A stretch of DNA of 64,000 nt from Pseudomonas laurylsulfatiphila. GTDB taxonomy: Bacteria; Pseudomonadota; Gammaproteobacteria; Pseudomonadales; Pseudomonadaceae. The notes beneath the pieces are model-generated. The model was not told the DNA's origin, searched no databases, and saw nothing but the letters and a program-made list of their open reading frames with translations. The translations under genes were made by a program, and so were the position numbers. The stretch is taken from assembly GCF_002934665.1 (NCBI RefSeq), contig NZ_NIRS01000003.1, positions 434,001 to 498,000 on the forward strand, read 5' to 3'. This document shows, piece after piece, positions 61,932-64,000 of this stretch (position 1 is its first letter; the number at the start of each line of letters is the position of its first letter).

Positions 61932-62801
61932 ATGGACCGCGTGCGAAATTTACTGGAGCAGATCCAGAATCGCCTTGAAGAGCTGAACAAGGCCGAACGC
62001 AAAGTCGCCGAGGTGATCCTGCTCAACCCGCAGCAGGCCACCCGCTTCAGCATCGCCGCCCTCGCCCAGGCCGCCTCGGTCAGCGAACCGACGGTCAACC
62101 GTTTCTGCCGTTCGTTCGGCGTCAGCGGCTACCCCGAACTCAAGCTGCAACTGGCCCAAAGCCTGGCCAGTGGCGCCGCGTACGTCAGCCGCGCGGTGGA
62201 GGCCGATGACAATCCGGAGGCCTATACCCAGAAGATCTTCGGCAGCGCCATCGCCTCGCTGGACAGCGCCTGCCAGGCACTGGACCCGAACCTGATCAGC
62301 CGTGCCGTCGACCTGCTGATCCAGGCCCGGCAGATCCACTTCTTTGGCCTCGGCGCCTCGGCCCCGGTTGCACTGGATGCGCAGCACAAGTTCTTCCGTT
62401 TCAACCTCGCCGTCACGGCCCACGCGGATGTGTTGATGCAGCGCATGATTGCCTCGGTGGCCCATACCGGCGAGCTGTTCGTGATCATTTCCTACACCGG
62501 TCGCACCCGCGAACTGGTGGAAGTGGCGCGTATCGCCCGGGAAAACGGCGCCTCGGTGCTGGGCCTGACCGCCGAGAACTCGCCGCTGGCCAAGGCCAGC
62601 ACCCTGAGCCTGAACATTCCGCTGCCGGAAGACACCGACATCTACATGCCGATGACGTCGCGGATCATCCAGCTGACCGTGCTGGACGTACTCGCCACTG
62701 GCATGACCTTGCGCCGGGGCGTGGATTTCCAGCCGCATTTGCGCAAGATCAAAGAGAGCCTGAATGCCAGCCGGTATCCGGTGGGTGACGAGTTCAATTA
62801 A
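61932..62801 (+). CDS. hexR: HexR, RpiR-family regulator of glucose catabolism
   Basis: 289 residues. An N-terminal RpiR HTH ([40 protein letters not shown]) and a SIS sugar-phosphate domain ([40 protein letters not shown]). KDPG is the known effector in Pseudomonas. Divergent from zwf-pgl-eda, followed after a repeat by a convergent mutarotase gene. AAGGA is seven bases upstream of the ATG. Confidence 0.96.
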   Translation: MDRVRNLLEQIQNRLEELNKAERKVAEVILLNPQQATRFSIAALAQAASVSEPTVNRFCRSFGVSGYPELKLQLAQSLASGAAYVSRAVEADDNPEAYTQKIFGSAIASLDSACQALDPNLISRAVDLLIQARQIHFFGLGASAPVALDAQHKFFRFNLAVTAHADVLMQRMIASVAHTGELFVIISYTGRTRELVEVARIARENGASVLGLTAENSPLAKASTLSLNIPLPEDTDIYMPMTSRIIQLTVLDVLATGMTLRRGVDFQPHLRKIKESLNASRYPVGDEFN

Positions 62802-62802
62802 T

Positions 62803-62881
62803 TAAAAGATCGCAGCCTTCGGCAGCTCCTACAGGTGTGCACACGCCCTTGTAGGAGCTGCCGAAGGCTGCGATCTTTTGA
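62803..62881. repeat. AAAGATCGCAGCC-type inverted pair
   Basis: AAAGATCGCAGCCTTCGGCA at about 62805-62824 and TGCCGAAGGCTGCGATCTTT at about 62859-62878, the third copy of this class. Lies between the convergent hexR and mutarotase genes and probably ends both. Confidence 0.88.
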
Positions 62882-62888
62882 TCTTCCT

Positions 62889-63743
62889 TTACCCCCCCAC
62901 CCGCGCCTGCAAACTCAAATGCGCCCGCTCCCCCGGCGCCAGACTCAAACTGTCCGTCCCGCCACTCGCTGCCTCTACACAGACAAATTCGGATATCTCG
63001 TTCCAGGTCACGCCGAGCAACGGTCGCGAACCGGGATGCCACACCACCGTGTCGGCCGTTTCGCCCGTGTCGATGCACAACGCCCGCTGCCAGGCGTGGT
63101 CGTTGAGCTGCAATTCGCCGTCATGCTGGAACACCCGCTGGCAACCGCCGTCCACGCGCAACTCGCCTTCCTGCTGACAAACCTGTCGGCTCAACTGGTC
63201 ATAACCCTGCGCACCTTCGAGCCCAGACAGCGCTATCTCACTGACATCGCCAATACGCCAGTAAGCATGCAAAGCCTGGCTCATCTGGCACGGCATGTCG
63301 TCCTGATGCTCAGTGCTCAGGCGCAAGTCCATGCGCTCACCCAGGTGCGCGTGCAGGTCCACCTGCCAGTCGCATAACTTCAGCTGCCAGTGCAATCGCA
63401 CGCCTTCGTCGTCACTGCTGCTGTCGAGCAGCTTCCAGTCGAGCAGCCGCGCCCAGCCATGGGACGGCCAGGCGTTTTCGCTCGGATGCCGGCCATACCA
63501 GGGCCAACACACCGGCACACCCCCGCGAATGGCCCCGACCTGCGGCCACTTTGCCGCGCACCACAGCCAGGGCTTTTGCCCCTTGGGCTGGAAGTGCAGC
63601 AACTGCGCGCCCTGCCGACTGAACACCGCCTGACACAGCGGATGATCGATCACCAGCACGTCGCGCATCTGATAGCGCTCCCACGCGAACACCGGACGTT
63701 CGCGCAAGGATTTGAAGAAGCGTTGTAGCGGATGCTCAAGCAT
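62889..63743 (-). CDS. D-hexose-6-phosphate mutarotase (aldose 1-epimerase family)
   Basis: 284 residues. Galactose mutarotase-like fold of the YeaD type: VFSRQGAQLLHFQPKGQKPW, AIRGGVPVCWPWYGRHPSEN, AWPSHGWARLLDW with the catalytic His, and VVWHPGSRPLLGVTWNEISE with Asp/Glu nearby. It interconverts alpha and beta forms of glucose-6-phosphate. Cotranscribed after oprB (same strand) and beside hexR, it belongs to the glucose uptake block. Confidence 0.92.
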   Translation of the reverse strand: MLEHPLQRFFKSLRERPVFAWERYQMRDVLVIDHPLCQAVFSRQGAQLLHFQPKGQKPWLWCAAKWPQVGAIRGGVPVCWPWYGRHPSENAWPSHGWARLLDWKLLDSSSDDEGVRLHWQLKLCDWQVDLHAHLGERMDLRLSTEHQDDMPCQMSQALHAYWRIGDVSEIALSGLEGAQGYDQLSRQVCQQEGELRVDGGCQRVFQHDGELQLNDHAWQRALCIDTGETADTVVWHPGSRPLLGVTWNEISEFVCVEAASGGTDSLSLAPGERAHLSLQARVGG

Positions 63744-63790
63744 GTGCCACGGTCCTGAAAATCATCTGTCACCGGGGTGCGCGGCCCGCA

Positions 63791-63820
63791 AAAAAAAGCG
63801 GACAGCCATGGCTGTCCGCA
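63791..63820 (-). terminator. oprB terminator
   Basis: GCGGACAGCCATGGCTGTCC plus GC forms a 22-base perfect hairpin (63798-63819) followed by a T-run on the minus strand. Confidence 0.88.
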
Positions 63821-63857
63821 AATATGCGCACATGGAGAGAAGCTTATCGCAGACGCG

Positions 63858-64000
63858 TTAGAACACCGACTGAATTTTCAGGCCGGCCACCAGTGCGTTG
63901 TCGACTTCATCCACACCACCCGGGTGAGTGACGTATTGCAGGTTGGGACGTACGGTCAGCCAGTTGGTCACGTGGAAGCCGTAGTTGATCTCGTAGTTGT
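63858..64000 (-). CDS. oprB: carbohydrate porin OprB, C-terminal part (cut by window edge)
   Basis: Only the last 46 codons plus stop lie in the window. They read NYEINYGFHVTNWLTVRPNL, then QYVTHPGGVDEVDNALVAGL, then KIQSVF: the last two beta-strands of an OprB outer-membrane porin, ending in the C-terminal Phe that outer-membrane proteins need for assembly. It admits glucose. Order oprB-mutarotase-hexR fits other pseudomonads. Confidence 0.88.
   Translation of the reverse strand, partial: NYEINYGFHVTNWLTVRPNLQYVTHPGGVDEVDNALVAGLKIQSVF

Overview
The window is a stretch of chromosome from a high-GC fluorescent-group Pseudomonas. This rests on the dense GTGGGAGCG-type REP pairs, the oprB / mutarotase / hexR / zwf-pgl-eda sugar block, the fadD2-fadD1 pair beside a lipase and a PhaJ1-like hydratase, a gntT-gntK-gntR locus and several Pseudomonas-typical small families (DUF6124, DUF2025, CsbD). 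No rRNA, tRNA or CRISPR array was found. Species is not resolved from sequence alone.

Layout. 1-8.2 kb is accessory: a G-run array with about 10-nt period, an IS66-type element (tnpA-tnpB-tnpC), a BRO-N phage-antirepressor-like gene, an McrA-like HNH nuclease gene, and a 1167-residue protein joining a phospholipase C/acid phosphatase-type phosphoesterase, a degenerate alpha/beta-hydrolase and a caspase-like protease. 8.3-15.7 kb holds a SulP transporter, a protein with a CoiA-like Cys/His cluster, a small HTH gene under an apparent LexA box, an orphan antitoxin-like gene, a secreted amidase, and a TetR / metallo-hydrolase divergent pair with two palindromic operators. 15.8-24.8 kb has signalling and envelope genes (MASE2-GGDEF cyclase, DUF1003, LysR with a glutamine-amidotransferase-like gene and a monooxygenase-like gene, GlpQ, PepSY, MCP, ZntB). 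25-36 kb has a Pit phosphate transporter, two LysR genes divergent from a short-chain dehydrogenase and a PACE efflux pump, an ECF42-type sigma operon, acetyltransferases, LysE and an alanine aminotransferase.

36-45 kb: gluconate uptake and phosphorylation (gntT, gntK) with their LacI-type regulator and two operator copies; a DUF6124 gene behind a leader made of seven consecutive hairpins; a GST; a BdlA-like PAS chemoreceptor; and an ECF sigma gene overlapping a glycine-betaine-type binding protein. 45-57 kb: orphan PhnD-like binding protein, fatty acid desaturase, a 36-residue Lys-rich protein, peptide deformylase, BrkB, CsbD, then fatty-acid activation (fadD1, fadD2), a monoacylglycerol-lipase-like hydrolase and a MaoC hydratase. 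57-64 kb: DUF3820, a class V aminotransferase, then the Entner-Doudoroff block eda-pgl-zwf, divergent from hexR, mutarotase and the end of oprB.

Functionally the right-hand end couples glucose entry (OprB), anomer handling (mutarotase), glucose-6-phosphate oxidation (Zwf, Pgl) and KDPG cleavage (Eda) under HexR, while gntT/gntK feeds gluconate to the same pathway. The most unusual item is the phosphoesterase-caspase fusion. The most likely undescribed RNA is the DUF6124 leader.
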